DNA of 64,000 nucleotides from Pantoea sp. BAV 3049. Its GTDB lineage: Bacteria; Pseudomonadota; Gammaproteobacteria; Enterobacterales; Enterobacteriaceae. Shown here in pieces: positions 17,079 to 27,059 of this stretch (positions within the stretch are counted from its first letter, which is position 1; each line of letters opens with the position of its first letter). The notes beneath the pieces are model-generated. The model was not told the DNA's origin. It made no database searches and was given only the letters and a program-made list of their open reading frames with translations. Where the stretch lies: the NCBI RefSeq assembly GCF_009765445.1, contig NZ_WHOY01000031.1:4305869-4369868 (forward strand). Reading direction: 5' to 3'. The position numbers and the translations under genes are program-made.

Positions 17079-17840
17079 TCAAAACCAGGGATGGGTGCCA
17101 TCAATAACGCTATCAAAGTGGTCTTTAATCTTTTCATTCAGCTGCGTTTCGTCCGGTAATGCCTGGCCTCGCAGCACCGCTTCAGTGGTAAAGCAAAACA
17201 ACAATATTCCCCGGCTGCATAAATTCGCGGCTTCGCTGTAGCTCTCCAGCGAGGTGAAACAGGCTTCATCTTCGGGCGCGCGCTGCCGACAGGAGGCGAT
17301 GACCGTCTTCAGCGCCCGCCAGACATCCCTGGTCTCGCCGAGCACAGGGATCTTGCCAATTGAGAAGGTCAGGATCTTATCAATGCGGATAAACAGATGC
17401 TGCCTGTGGTCGGCCGCGAAAAGCTCTTCCAGCGTTTCCTGCCACAGAGTGAATGTGGTGGAAAACAGCTCATTCTGCACCATCTCGATGCTGGCATGCT
17501 GCCACGGATAGTCGGCGGCAAACTGGCTGAAAGCAAGCTGGTAGGCGTCAAACGCGGCTTCGTCAGTTTCATCCATCAGCGTCAGTTCGTTGCAGCGCAG
17601 CTCGAAGTCGAGCAGTTCCCGCTGACGTTTTGGATCATGCCAGTCAATCAGCCGGGCTTTGCGCTGCTGTAGCGAGCGCAGGGATTCCAGATCGTAAAAC
17701 GTCGCCATGGCTATTTCACTGGCCAGCAGCGCTTTATTGATGGTCTGTATGACCGCTGGCGACTGCACCACTGAACGCCCGGCCAGCAGCTCATTACGAC
17801 GGTTAAGGTAAGCCGCCGCGGGTGTGAGGAAGTTGCTCAT
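17079..17840 (-). CDS. Hypothetical protein, about 253 residues
   Basis: I do not recognise this protein. It is soluble, largely helical by composition, with no signal peptide or membrane segment; aromatic- and acid-rich stretches (WHDPKRQRELLDFELRC near 77-93) and a C-terminal IDGTHPWF are notable. ATG 17840 is preferred, preceded by AAAGAGAA; the in-frame codon at 17846 lies too near that site. The longer open frame up to 18047 is not supported by an RBS. GC content and codon use look like the flanking genes, so it appears native. It is divergent from the 62-residue gene at 18065. Confidence 0.7.
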   Translation of the reverse strand: MSNFLTPAAAYLNRRNELLAGRSVVQSPAVIQTINKALLASEIAMATFYDLESLRSLQQRKARLIDWHDPKRQRELLDFELRCNELTLMDETDEAAFDAYQLAFSQFAADYPWQHASIEMVQNELFSTTFTLWQETLEELFAADHRQHLFIRIDKILTFSIGKIPVLGETRDVWRALKTVIASCRQRAPEDEACFTSLESYSEAANLCSRGILLFCFTTEAVLRGQALPDETQLNEKIKDHFDSVIDGTHPWF

Positions 17841-18064
17841 GAGCATTCTCTTTATCGGGAAGGGGAAGACGGGCGGCCGCCCGTGCACAGAAGGGACGAG
17901 TATGGCATAAGTTACAGCGAAGAAATCTGCGGCAGGCGCTTTTTCAGCCGAATACCTGGCATGCTTAGCACCACAGCATATAAAGTTTGCATAAGTTGAT
18001 ATTTCCCTCTTCGCGGCAGACAGGTTTAAATCAGTTCCAGACCACACCGAGTGAAGGAACTGAG

Positions 18065-18253
18065 ATGCAAAACGTTAACCTGCTTAGCCGGACCACAGAG
18101 ATACTGAGCTGGCTGCAAAACAGCTTTTCTCAGGCCGTGCAGATCGATGAACCGCTGGACGCCGCGCGGGTTGCCGAATCCCTGTTACCGGTCAGTCAGT
18201 TGTACGGTTTCGAAATGAGCTATCTGCATTCACGGGACCATTATGAAAAATAG
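18065..18253 (+). CDS. Small hypothetical protein, 62 residues
   Basis: An open frame with a good RBS (GAAGGAAC about seven bases before ATG 18065) encoding a soluble, slightly acidic peptide (starts MQNVNLLSRTTEILSWLQ). I recognise no family. It is divergent from the 253-residue hypothetical gene and is followed 55 bases later by a strong terminator, which supports its being transcribed. The longer open frame from 17987 has no RBS. Confidence 0.5.
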   Translation: MQNVNLLSRTTEILSWLQNSFSQAVQIDEPLDAARVAESLLPVSQLYGFEMSYLHSRDHYEK

Positions 18254-18307
18254 CCGCCATCCTCACAGCATTCGATATAGCTACTGGAATGAGCTGTGCG
18301 CTCTGAT

Positions 18308-18348
18308 TAAAAAAGCCCGTTCAGCTCAGCACTGAACGGGCTTTTTTC
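18308..18348. terminator. Strong bidirectional terminator
   Basis: A 16-bp A/T-flanked stem (AAAAAAGCCCGTTCAG and its complement) with a seven-base loop gives T-runs on both strands. It would stop the small gene on the plus strand and the GH31 gene on the minus strand; the GH31 stop codon overlaps its edge. Confidence 0.9.
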
Positions 18349-20728
18349 AGGGTGTCTGGCCTTGTGAAACTGTCCACTCGCTGCGTTCAATTCCGTCGAT
18401 AATCAGCCGACGCTGCTCCTGCTGTGGCAGAGTGATTTGCAGTCTCTTCCATGCGGGCAGATAGCTCCCACGGCGGTTGAAGGTCAGCCTGATTTCTCCG
18501 GCAGTGCAGTGCATCTCCCAGTTCAGCCACAGTGCTTTGTCCTGCTGATAACCCCACGACTCGCCGTCATCTTCGAACAACACTCCCTGAGCGTTGCCCA
18601 CGCCTTTCAGCGGGAACAGCTTCAGTTCACGCTGGTTATCCCGCTCAGCGTCAACCGGCTTCAGATGCTGGCTCAGGGGCAGACCGGCACCGGCACGAAC
18701 CAGCAGCGGCAGTTTTTCCAGCGGGGCATCCAGAGTGATCTGCTGACCGCCGCCGTACCAGTTTCCGCTGTAAAAATCATACCAGCCAGCCTGATTGTCC
18801 GGCAGCCACAGGCTGCGCTCGCGCTGGCCTGGCTCAACAACGCTGGCGACCAGAAGATCGCGGCCCAGCATAAAATCATCGCATTCCGCAAAGGTCTGCC
18901 GATCGTGCTCGTGGTCGAGGAAGGTCGGGCGCAGCATCGGCTCATCATCCGCGTGGGCCTGCCACAGCAGAGTGTAGAGGTACGGCATCAGGCGATAGCG
19001 CAGCTCAATCGCTTCGCGGATCGCCGGGGTGACGGCAGGGTACATCCACGGCTCGTTGACGGTGTGGTCATCGTTCCACGAGTGGATGGTGAAGCGGGGA
19101 TGCATCACGCCATTCTGCACCCAGCGCACAAACAGTTCTGCATCTGGCTTGTCACCAGAGAAACCGCCAACATCGTGGCCGACGTTATACAGTCCCGACA
19201 GGCTCATTCCCACGCCCATGCGGATGTTATAGCGCAGCGTCTGCCAGCTGGTGCGGTTGTCACCGCTCCAGGTCTGCACATAGCGCTGCATCCCTGCGCA
19301 ACCCGAGCGGGAAATCAGAAAAGGGCGTTTATCCGGTGCGAAACGCTGCTGCGCTTCCATTGAGGCGCGCATCATTAACAGTGGCATCACCGGGCGCACA
19401 TCCTTAATGGCGATACTCTTGCCGAAGCCGTGGCAGCGGGCTTCGCCGTCCCACACTTCGTACTCGTTGTTGTCATTCCAGGTGGAATCAATGCCCATCT
19501 CCAGCAGCTGGCTGGTGACGCCTTCCTGCCACCAGGCAATGGTCGCCGGGTTAGTGAAGTCCAGGTGCGATCCTTCGTCATCCCAGAATGAGGAGCGTTC
19601 CGGCGCATCACTTTCCGAGTCGCGGATAAACAAGCCTTTCGCCGCCACCGCCTCATACTTTGGGTGATCCTGAAGCAGACAGGGCTTGATATTGGCTGCC
19701 AGACGCAGTCCGGCATCGTGGAACGCGGCACTCATCTTCTTCGGCTGCGGCACTTTGTCGTAGTTCCAGTTGAAAACGTAGCGCTTGTTATTGATTGAGG
19801 TGTAGCCGGAAGAGAGCTGGAATGAATCGCAGGGGATGGCATGCTCGCTGCTAAGGCGGATAAAGTTCATCAGCTGATCCTGAGCATCCGGCGCATCAGT
19901 GTAGTGCATGGTCGACCCGCTGTAGCCCAGGCTCCATTTAGGGCCGAACAGGGTTTTGCCGGTCAGACGAACAAAGGCTTTGGTGATATCCAGCACCCGG
20001 CGGCCAACAAACAGGTAGTAATCGATGTCGCCGCTTTCGGCCTGCCAACGGCGGTAGGGCAGATGGTAGTTATCCAGTTCGTTGCCCAGGTCCAGCTGCG
20101 TGTTGCTCAGGTTATCGTAATAAAGCCCGAAGCTGACCTCATCGCGTCGGGTGATGGTGAAGGGGATATGCTTATACAGCGGATCTGTCGAGGCGGCGTT
20201 GTAACCCATCGCATCCAGATTGCGCATCTCGAAGCGTTTGCCATTACGCTGCAAATCGCCGGCTTTTTCGCCCAGGCCATAGAAGCGTTCATCAGGCTGG
20301 CGACGCTGGTAGTGCGCCACGCCGTCGCCATGAGCATTCAGCAGGTAAGCGCTGGTTGGGCGGTCGCAGGTCAAAAACTGCCACTCGCCCTGAGCGTCGC
20401 GGTAATGCCATTCCAGATACAGCGGTTGATGAACCGTCACCCGTAGCTGCTCCGTTGCCAGCACCAGACTGTCGGCTTCTTCGTGCAGGGTAAACTCCGG
20501 CAGGCTGAAACCGGCCAGACTCTCACGCTGGCGGCCTTCCCAGGGCACATCTTCGCCCGGCGCGATGCTCCAGGTGCGGTCCAGCTCAAACTCTCCCTGG
20601 CGTTTCAACGCCACGCGGATCAGGTTCTGCTCCAGCACGTAAAGGCAGAACAGATGTTTGCCTTCAACCGTCAGTTCAACATGATGGTCAGCGGATTTTG
20701 TTAAGGTCCAGTGTTTCAGCGTTTTCAT
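18347..20728 (-). CDS. GH31 family alpha-glycosidase
   Basis: A 793-residue glycoside hydrolase of family 31. The nucleophile region is MGIDSTWNDNNEYE (aspartate in WND, as in WxDMNE of the family) and the acid/base region is QTWSGDNRTSW. The preceding LISRSGCAGMQRY and following GHDVGGFSG segments are classic GH31. No signal peptide, so it acts on an imported oligosaccharide in the cytoplasm. It follows the hexuronate-type transporter gene by 14 bases and probably shares its transcript, suggesting an alpha-linked, uronate-containing disaccharide as substrate; this is inference. It is neither YicI-like nor YihQ-like in context. ATG 20728 is chosen since GAGG lies six bases upstream; 20731 is possible. 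Confidence 0.9.
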   Translation of the reverse strand: MKTLKHWTLTKSADHHVELTVEGKHLFCLYVLEQNLIRVALKRQGEFELDRTWSIAPGEDVPWEGRQRESLAGFSLPEFTLHEEADSLVLATEQLRVTVHQPLYLEWHYRDAQGEWQFLTCDRPTSAYLLNAHGDGVAHYQRRQPDERFYGLGEKAGDLQRNGKRFEMRNLDAMGYNAASTDPLYKHIPFTITRRDEVSFGLYYDNLSNTQLDLGNELDNYHLPYRRWQAESGDIDYYLFVGRRVLDITKAFVRLTGKTLFGPKWSLGYSGSTMHYTDAPDAQDQLMNFIRLSSEHAIPCDSFQLSSGYTSINNKRYVFNWNYDKVPQPKKMSAAFHDAGLRLAANIKPCLLQDHPKYEAVAAKGLFIRDSESDAPERSSFWDDEGSHLDFTNPATIAWWQEGVTSQLLEMGIDSTWNDNNEYEVWDGEARCHGFGKSIAIKDVRPVMPLLMMRASMEAQQRFAPDKRPFLISRSGCAGMQRYVQTWSGDNRTSWQTLRYNIRMGVGMSLSGLYNVGHDVGGFSGDKPDAELFVRWVQNGVMHPRFTIHSWNDDHTVNEPWMYPAVTPAIREAIELRYRLMPYLYTLLWQAHADDEPMLRPTFLDHEHDRQTFAECDDFMLGRDLLVASVVEPGQRERSLWLPDNQAGWYDFYSGNWYGGGQQITLDAPLEKLPLLVRAGAGLPLSQHLKPVDAERDNQRELKLFPLKGVGNAQGVLFEDDGESWGYQQDKALWLNWEMHCTAGEIRLTFNRRGSYLPAWKRLQITLPQQEQRRLIIDGIERSEWTVSQGQTP

Positions 20729-20742
20729 CATCAGCCTCAATA

Positions 20743-22041
20743 TCAGGCGCGTTTTGCGCGGCGTTCAGCAATAAAAGAGATCAGGAAAATGGCACCAATC
20801 AGGTCGAAGAAGCCCATGGCGACGAACAGCGGGTTAAAGCCGATGGTGTCAGCGGTGACGCCGATAATCAGTGAAAATATAAAGCTGGAAATCCAGGCGA
20901 AGGAGCCGCGCATACCGTTAACGGTCGCCATCTGGCCTTTGTCAAAAGACTCCACCACCAGCGCGCTGAGCATGCAGGAGATAATCTGATGGCCGAAGCC
21001 GCCAATGGAAATCAGCGCAATCGCCATATAGGGATCTTTAGTCAGGGCGACCAGAGCCAGTGACAGCATCAGGAAAGCACCGGTTATCGAGCTGGCGACG
21101 ATGGAGTTAACGCGGGTACAGCCGAAAAAACGCAGATAAATTTTAGTCAGGTAACCGCTGGCGACACTGCCCAGGTCTGCAGCCAGGAACGGCAGCCAGG
21201 CAAACATGGCGATCTGCTTCAGATCCATCCCCATATTCTTCGCCAGATAGAGCGGTACCCAGAAACTCAGCACGCCCCAGGCCGGTTCGGCCATAAATGC
21301 CGGAATGGCGATGCCGTAAAAGCGTTTATTTTTACCGACCACTTTCAGCGCCTGGAAGAACGGCAACTTAATGGGTTCCGGTTCATTATCCTGCTTGATG
21401 AATGTCAGCTCTTCCTGGCTCAGGTTCGGGTGTTTTTCCGGATTGTGATAGAACAGCGCCCAGGCCGCCACCCAGATCAGCCCGAGAATACCGGTAAACA
21501 GGAAGGCACCCTGCCAGCCAAAGGAGCCGTGAGCGAAGTAGATAATCGGCGGGGCCAGCATGGCACCCATTGAGAAGCCCACGCCAGCCCAACCGGCCGA
21601 AATGGGGCGCTCTTTTTTCGGGAACCATTCGCCCAGCGTTTTGGCATTGGCGGGCGTGGCAGCCGCTTCGGCACCGCCCATCATAAAACGCAGGAACAGC
21701 AGGTGAACCCAACTGCCCGCGCCCGCATGGAACAGACAGGCCAGCGACCAGATACTGGCACAGATCAGAAAGCCAGCCTTCAGACCCATCACATCGATCA
21801 GCCAGCCGGTAAGGGGCTGGAACAGGGTATAAGCCAGCTGAAAAGCACCGACAATCCATGAGTACTGTTCGGTAGTGATCCCCAGGCTGGTTTTCAGTTC
21901 CGGCGCAAGGATGCCCAGTGAGTTACGGGTGATGTAGTTGACGGTTACGCCGGTCAAAAACAGCACCAGAACCCACCAGCGCAAGTTACGGATGATGCGG
22001 CTGCTTTTTACCGCGCTCCCTGTCATTACACTGCGGTTCAT
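20743..22041 (-). CDS. MFS transporter, hexuronate/anion:cation symporter type (ExuT-like)
   Basis: A 432-residue major facilitator of the ACS family with about 12 membrane segments. The start block RWWVLVLFLTGVTVNYITRN and the LGEWFPKKERPISAG segment are typical of ExuT/GudP-type sugar-acid carriers. ATG 22041 is chosen because GGAGAAC is correctly placed; upstream in-frame codons have no RBS. It heads a transcript with the GH31 gene and is divergent from uxuA, with two UxuR/ExuR-type operators between them. It probably imports hexuronates or a hexuronate-containing disaccharide. Whether it is the orthologue of E. coli ExuT cannot be settled by eye. Confidence 0.87.
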   Translation of the reverse strand: MNRSVMTGSAVKSSRIIRNLRWWVLVLFLTGVTVNYITRNSLGILAPELKTSLGITTEQYSWIVGAFQLAYTLFQPLTGWLIDVMGLKAGFLICASIWSLACLFHAGAGSWVHLLFLRFMMGGAEAAATPANAKTLGEWFPKKERPISAGWAGVGFSMGAMLAPPIIYFAHGSFGWQGAFLFTGILGLIWVAAWALFYHNPEKHPNLSQEELTFIKQDNEPEPIKLPFFQALKVVGKNKRFYGIAIPAFMAEPAWGVLSFWVPLYLAKNMGMDLKQIAMFAWLPFLAADLGSVASGYLTKIYLRFFGCTRVNSIVASSITGAFLMLSLALVALTKDPYMAIALISIGGFGHQIISCMLSALVVESFDKGQMATVNGMRGSFAWISSFIFSLIIGVTADTIGFNPLFVAMGFFDLIGAIFLISFIAERRAKRA

Positions 22042-22202
22042 ATTGTTCTCCACATTTGATTGGGGGTAGGCGCGAAATAAATTTAAGGCGGCCAACCGAA
22101 CAGGAAGCCGTTTTTGCCGCAATGTCATTAACCGTTTTTGATTTCGCCGGGTGAGTGAAGCACACCTCAGGCAACGGGTCGCCAGGCTGATGGCGTATTT
22201 GT

Positions 22203-22220
22203 GATTTGGTTAACCAATTT
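22203..22220. promoter_or_regulatory. UxuR/ExuR-type operator 1
   Basis: The 18-base site contains the perfect 12-base palindrome TTGGTTAACCAA (22206-22217) and matches the E. coli UxuR/ExuR consensus AAATTGGTATACCAATTT at 14 of 18 positions as I align it. It lies between the divergent transporter and uxuA genes. A UxuR gene is encoded downstream at 25148. Confidence 0.75.
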
Positions 22221-22307
22221 AGCCTTTTGTGGTTGATATGAACGCCATTAAGCGGGAGTTTAGGGCGGTGAAAGTCAGAATATCTACCGGACTGGCCTGT
22301 TTTAAGC

Positions 22308-22325
22308 TGAATGGTGAACCAATTT
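22308..22325. promoter_or_regulatory. UxuR/ExuR-type operator 2
   Basis: A second, weaker site of the same type: core ATGGTGAACCAA followed by TTT, located 57 bases before the uxuA start codon. Its half-sites TGGT and ACCA keep the spacing of the consensus. Two sites in one intergenic region fit repression of both divergent transcripts. Confidence 0.6.
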
Positions 22326-22382
22326 TAACCGACATTTCTTCAGCGGCAGGCGGGTTCTCTCTACGATCCTGGAGGCAGAAAA

Positions 22383-23573
22383 ATGGAACAAACCTGGCGC
22401 TGGTATGGCCCTAACGATCCCGTCACGCTGGCGGATGCAAGGCAGGCAGGCGCAACGGGCATCGTCACCGCGCTGCACCATATTCCTAATGGTGAAGTCT
22501 GGAGCCTGGCTGAAATCCTGAAAAGAAAAGCCATCGTGGAGCAGGCTGGCCTGGTCTGGTCGGTGGTGGAAAGCGTGCCAATCCATGAAGAGATCAAAAC
22601 GCACAGCGGACAGGTTGACCAGTGGATCGCTAACTACTGCCAGACGCTGCGCAACCTGGCGGAGTGCGGCATCCACACCGTTTGCTATAACTTCATGCCG
22701 GTTCTGGACTGGACCCGTACTGACCTGGCGTGGGAACTGCCAAACGGAGCGAAAGCGCTGCGTTTTGATCAGATCGAATTCGCCGCTTTCGAACGCCATA
22801 TCCTGAAGCGCCCGGGTGCAGAGAAAGATTACACGGCTGAAGAGCTGGCGCAGGCAGATGCCTGTTTTGCTGCCATGAGCACAGAGTCCAGAGAGCGTCT
22901 GACCCGTAACATTATTGCCGGGCTGCCGGGTTCGGAAGAGGGATATACCCTGGAGAAATTCCGGGCGCAGCTCGATCGCTATAACGGCATTGATAATGCA
23001 CGCCTGCGTGAGAACTTCGCTTACTTCCTTAAGGGGATTATCCCGGTGGCGGAGCAGGTCGGGCTGCGCATGGCGGTGCATCCGGACGATCCACCGCGTC
23101 CGATTCTGGGCCTGCCGCGTATCGTATCCACAGCGGAAGATATGCAGTGGATGGTGGATACGGTGAGCAGCCCGGCTAACGGTTTTACCCTGTGTACTGG
23201 CTCTTACGGCGTACGTGCAGATAACGATCTGCCCGCTATGGCCAGGCGTTTTGGTTCGCGTATCTATTTTATTCACCTGCGCTCCACTCAGCGTGAAAGC
23301 AACCCGAACAGCTTCCATGAAGCGGAACATCTCGGCGGTGACGTGGATATGTATGAAGTTATCCGGGCAATTGCTGAGGAAGAACAGCGCCGGAAAAATG
23401 CCGGAGAGCAGCCCCTGATCCCAATGCGTCCGGATCATGGTCACCAGATGCTGGACGACCTGCACAAGAAAACCAATCCGGGGTATTCCGCAATTGGTCG
23501 CCTGAAAGGCCTGGCTGAAATCCGTGGGGTGGAACTGGCTGTCCACCGTGCCTTCTTTTCAAAGGGAGCCTGA
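22383..23573 (+). CDS. uxuA: UxuA, D-mannonate dehydratase
   Basis: A 396-residue enzyme converting D-mannonate to 2-keto-3-deoxy-D-gluconate in the glucuronate branch of hexuronate catabolism. It starts [14 protein letters not shown], as in E. coli, and carries the metal and catalytic blocks [20 protein letters not shown] (about 237-256), TGSYG, YFIHLRS and [16 protein letters not shown] lies nine bases before ATG 22383. uxaC follows after one base, so uxuA and uxaC form an operon; no uxuB is seen in the window. Confidence 0.97.
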   Translation: MEQTWRWYGPNDPVTLADARQAGATGIVTALHHIPNGEVWSLAEILKRKAIVEQAGLVWSVVESVPIHEEIKTHSGQVDQWIANYCQTLRNLAECGIHTVCYNFMPVLDWTRTDLAWELPNGAKALRFDQIEFAAFERHILKRPGAEKDYTAEELAQADACFAAMSTESRERLTRNIIAGLPGSEEGYTLEKFRAQLDRYNGIDNARLRENFAYFLKGIIPVAEQVGLRMAVHPDDPPRPILGLPRIVSTAEDMQWMVDTVSSPANGFTLCTGSYGVRADNDLPAMARRFGSRIYFIHLRSTQRESNPNSFHEAEHLGGDVDMYEVIRAIAEEEQRRKNAGEQPLIPMRPDHGHQMLDDLHKKTNPGYSAIGRLKGLAEIRGVELAVHRAFFSKGA

Positions 23574-23574
23574 A

Positions 23575-24990
23575 ATGAAGTCGTTTATGAACGAAGATTT
23601 CCTGTTAAAAACCGAAACGGCCCGTCGCCTGTATCATGACTTTGCCGCCGGGATGCCGATTTACGATTATCACTGCCACCTAAGCCCGCGTGAGATTGCG
23701 GAAGATCGCCAGTTCGACAATCTGGGGCAGATCTGGCTGGAAGGCGACCACTATAAATGGCGTGCGCTGCGCTGTGCCGGGGTGGAAGAGGCACTGATCA
23801 CCGGCAATCAGAGCAGCGATTACGAGAAGTATCTGGCCTGGGCGAACACCGTGCCACAGACGCTGGGGAACCCGCTGTATCACTGGACGCATCTGGAGTT
23901 GAAGCGACCATTTGGCATCACCGGCAAGCTGTTCGGCCCAGAGACGGCCGGGGCGATCTGGCATGAATGTAATGAGAAGCTGACCACGCCGGAGTTTTCA
24001 GCGCGCGGCATTATGCGCCAGATGAACGTTCGCATGGTCGGCACCACCGACGATCCGCTGGATTCACTGGAGCATCACCGCAAAATCGCCGCAGATAAAG
24101 ATTTTACGGTGGAAGTGGCACCAAGCTGGCGTCCTGACCGGGTGCTGAAAATTGAGCTGGACGGTTTTGCTGACTACATCCATAAGCTGGAGCTGGTGGC
24201 TGATGTGGTTATTCGCCGCTTTGACGATTTGCGTAAGGCGCTGACAAAACGTCTGGATCATTTTGTCGCGCATGGCTGCCGTGCTTCCGACCACGGCATT
24301 GAAAATCTGCGCTATGCGCCGATCCCCGATGACCGGCAACTGGATGCGATCCTGACCCGGCGTCTGCAGGGGGGGGAGCTGAGCGAGCTGGAGGTGGCGC
24401 AGTACACCACCGCGCTGTTTGTCTGGCTGGGCGCGCAGTATCATCAGCGCGGCTGGGCGATGCAGATGCATATCGGCGCGCTGCGTAATACCAACACGCG
24501 CATGTTCCGCACGCTGGGGGCGGATGTTGGCTTTGACTCGATGGGCGATAACAACATTGCCTGGCCGCTGTCGCGGCTGCTGGACAGTATGGAGATAAAT
24601 AACCAGCTGCCAAAAACCATCCTCTACAGCATTAACCCGAAAGATAATGAAGTGGTGGCGACCATGGCCGGTAACTTCCAGGGGGACGGCATGGCCGGTA
24701 AAGTGCAGTTTGGTTCCGGCTGGTGGTACAACGACCAGCAGGACGGGATGATCCGCCAGCTGACACAGCTCTCGCAGATGGGGCTGTTGAGCCACTTTGT
24801 TGGCATGCTGACGGATTCTCGCAGTTTCCTCTCTTATACCCGCCACGAGTATTTTCGCCGTATTCTGTGCAACATGATCGGAACATGGGTGGAAGAGGGC
24901 GAGGTGCCGAACGACCAGCTAATGCTGCGTACGCTGGTGGAAAATGTCTGCTTTAATAATGCCGAGCGTTATTTCTCCCTGGATCGGTAA
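23575..24990 (+). CDS. uxaC: UxaC, glucuronate/galacturonate isomerase
   Basis: A 471-residue uronate isomerase interconverting D-glucuronate/D-fructuronate and D-galacturonate/D-tagaturonate, the first step of both hexuronate branches. [14 protein letters not shown] (about 27-40) carries metal-binding histidines; [45 protein letters not shown] and [18 protein letters not shown] are all family blocks. ATG 23575 has AAGGGAG at 23562-23568 and gives the same MNEDFLL-type N-terminus as E. coli; the longer open frame from 23524 reads through uxuA. Grouping uxaC with uxuA differs from E. coli, where uxaC is with uxaA. Confidence 0.97.
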   Translation: MKSFMNEDFLLKTETARRLYHDFAAGMPIYDYHCHLSPREIAEDRQFDNLGQIWLEGDHYKWRALRCAGVEEALITGNQSSDYEKYLAWANTVPQTLGNPLYHWTHLELKRPFGITGKLFGPETAGAIWHECNEKLTTPEFSARGIMRQMNVRMVGTTDDPLDSLEHHRKIAADKDFTVEVAPSWRPDRVLKIELDGFADYIHKLELVADVVIRRFDDLRKALTKRLDHFVAHGCRASDHGIENLRYAPIPDDRQLDAILTRRLQGGELSELEVAQYTTALFVWLGAQYHQRGWAMQMHIGALRNTNTRMFRTLGADVGFDSMGDNNIAWPLSRLLDSMEINNQLPKTILYSINPKDNEVVATMAGNFQGDGMAGKVQFGSGWWYNDQQDGMIRQLTQLSQMGLLSHFVGMLTDSRSFLSYTRHEYFRRILCNMIGTWVEEGEVPNDQLMLRTLVENVCFNNAERYFSLDR

Positions 24991-25147
24991 GACGTGCCGC
25001 CAGGTGGTTGACCAGAATCAATACGCTGGTCAGCCAGCTTAATAAAGTGGCGAACCGAAATGGCATTGTCCTGCTGTCCGCAGTATATTTGACGCTATCA
25101 AGACGGCCCGGTAGCAATACAGACGACGAAGGTTAGCCCATATCGTG

Positions 25148-25924
25148 ATGAAATCAGCCCCCCTGCAACAGCGCCCCTATCAGGAAGTTGCCGCCCAGTT
25201 GCGTAACCTGATTAAGCAAAAACCCTATGCAACCGGCGATCGCCTGCCTGCCGAACGGGAAATTGCTGAACAGTTTAACGTGACCCGCACGCTGGTGCGT
25301 GAAGCGCTGATCATGCTGGAAATTGAAGGGCTGATTGATGTGCGACGTGGCGCAGGGATCTTCGTGGTCGGTCAGCCACAGCTCAGCCAGCCAGTGGCAA
25401 ATGAAAACCCGGCACCGCAGGGTGCAGGCGCGGGTCCTTTCGAGCTGTTGCAGGCGCGGCAGCTGCTGGAAAGCAATATCGCTGAGTTCGCTGCACTGCA
25501 GGTCACTCCCGCCGATATCAGCAAGATGCGCCAGGCGCTGCAGCTGGAAGAGCAGGAGCTGGCTTCCGAAAGTCTGGATGATACCGAAAATGGCGATATG
25601 CAGTTCCACCTCGCCATCGCCGAAGCCACGCACAACAGTATGCTGGTGGAGTTATTCAAACAATCCTGGCAGTGGCGCGTCAATAACCCGATGTGGGCGC
25701 AGCTTCACCGCCATCTGAGCGATTCCCGCTACCGCAAGGAGTGGCTCGGCGACCATAAAAAAATCCTCGCTGCGCTGATCAAAAAAGATGCCCGGGCAGC
25801 GAAATTCGCCATGTGGCAGCACCTCGAAAACGTCAAGCAGCGCCTGCTGGAGTTCTCTGACGTCGATGACCTGAATTTCGACGGCTATTTGTTCGAGTCC
25901 TGGCCGCTGAATGAGGGGATCTGA
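25148..25924 (+). CDS. uxuR: UxuR-type GntR/FadR-family repressor of hexuronate genes
   Basis: A 258-residue regulator matching E. coli UxuR closely, mainly in the C-terminal FCD effector domain (PFELLQARQLLESNIAEFAA at about 100-119, GDMQFHLAIAEATHNSMLVE, SRYRKEWLGDHKKILAALIK). The N-terminal winged HTH (LPAEREIAEQFNVTRTLVRE) is GntR-type. UxuR and ExuR bind fructuronate/uronates and repress uxu and exu genes. Start ATG 25148 corresponds to E. coli MKSA; the adjacent GTG 25145 is possible and the RBS is weak. ExuR is a close paralogue, but length and sequence favour UxuR. It is 157 bases after uxaC and likely has its own promoter. Confidence 0.93.
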   Translation: MKSAPLQQRPYQEVAAQLRNLIKQKPYATGDRLPAEREIAEQFNVTRTLVREALIMLEIEGLIDVRRGAGIFVVGQPQLSQPVANENPAPQGAGAGPFELLQARQLLESNIAEFAALQVTPADISKMRQALQLEEQELASESLDDTENGDMQFHLAIAEATHNSMLVELFKQSWQWRVNNPMWAQLHRHLSDSRYRKEWLGDHKKILAALIKKDARAAKFAMWQHLENVKQRLLEFSDVDDLNFDGYLFESWPLNEGI

Positions 25925-26091
25925 GGAAAAGGGGGGATTTCTCTTCCCTGGATAACTCTTCACGCAAAATGACCGATGCGATGAATGCCTACTGCCACAT
26001 CTCTGGCCAAGTATTAGCGCGCATCGATCCGGGAGGGGTCTGCCTCGGTTATTTAGTCTGCGCGGAGCAGAACAGTTAACGAGTCCAGTAG

Positions 26092-26940
26092 TTAGGCTCG
26101 TTTTAGCGTTATCTGTGCGCCAATAACTATCATTACCATTCCAGAAATCATGCTCAGGGTTAATTTCTCATGCCATCCAATATATCCAAAAAACGCGGCG
26201 AACACGACTGACAGGTAAGTCCAGGACACTATTTTATCGGTAGGCGCATAAGAACATGCCACTGAAAGAAAATATTGCGCTAAAGTTGTAACTATACCTA
26301 ACAACATTAAATAGGGAATGGTTGATAAATCGAATGAATGCCATACCCAGGGAATTAACACCAACGAAAAAAGAAGAGTGAATAGTGAGAAAAAAAGCAT
26401 TTGTTGATATGGAGATTCCGTTTCTGACATTAGCCAGATAGTGATCGTGGCTGCCCCACCCATTATGCCCGAAATGATCCCAGCCAGATCACCTGTATTA
26501 AGACTATGTGTGCCCACGCCACTCGTCAACGCTACCCCAATGAAACCAACGATTGTCCCTATCCAGACAAAGCGGTCTGGAAATTTCCTGAGTACCAGAA
26601 GCGCTAAGATAGGAACAAATACAGGTGAGGTCTGCTGAAGTAAGACTGCGGTGCTTAATTCAAAATTTTAAACAGCAAAAAAATAAGTCAGCAGTGCGAA
26701 AAATGTAAAAAGTGACCTTAACGCATGTGTGCCTTTTCTCTCGGATTTAAAACTGAATTTACCTGAGAAAACTCCTGCCATCGCGACACATAGAAAGCTA
26801 AAAAGATTCCGCCAGAATACCAGTGACAGAGTATCCATATCAGCTGATACGAGTTTAACTAATACCCCAGCCAGAGCGAAAATTAAAGCCGAACATATAA
26901 CGTTCATTACGGAGCGAAAATATGCCATCAAAGCCCTCAC
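26092..26940 (-). pseudogene. EamA/DMT-family transporter interrupted by an in-frame TAA
   Basis: One reading frame runs through from 26940 to 26092 except for a single TAA (plus-strand tta at 26668-26670). The first 90 codons start MRALMAYFRSVMNVICSALI, and the downstream frame resumes NFELSTAVLLQQTSPVFVP and continues to GAQITLKRA. The two parts together give about 282 residues with ten hydrophobic segments, the size of a drug/metabolite-type EamA permease; QQTSPVFVPI resembles the mid-domain of such proteins. No frameshift is needed, so it is either a nonsense mutation or a sequencing error. The gene is markedly AT-richer than its neighbours, suggesting foreign origin. Substrate unknown. 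Confidence 0.8.
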
Positions 26941-27059
26941 TCAAAAAAATTTGATAAGCCGATGACTACAACATAACAGGACAGTGCTGCTGGTTCACGA
27001 GATGGTTCTACCTGCAAAATCAACCCGTCATCTAAAGTACACACAACCTCGCGGGAAAA

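Noticed and set aside
22229..22414. 61-codon plus-strand frame in the uxuA upstream region
   Set aside because: It covers the operator/promoter region and overlaps the uxuA start; no RBS support.
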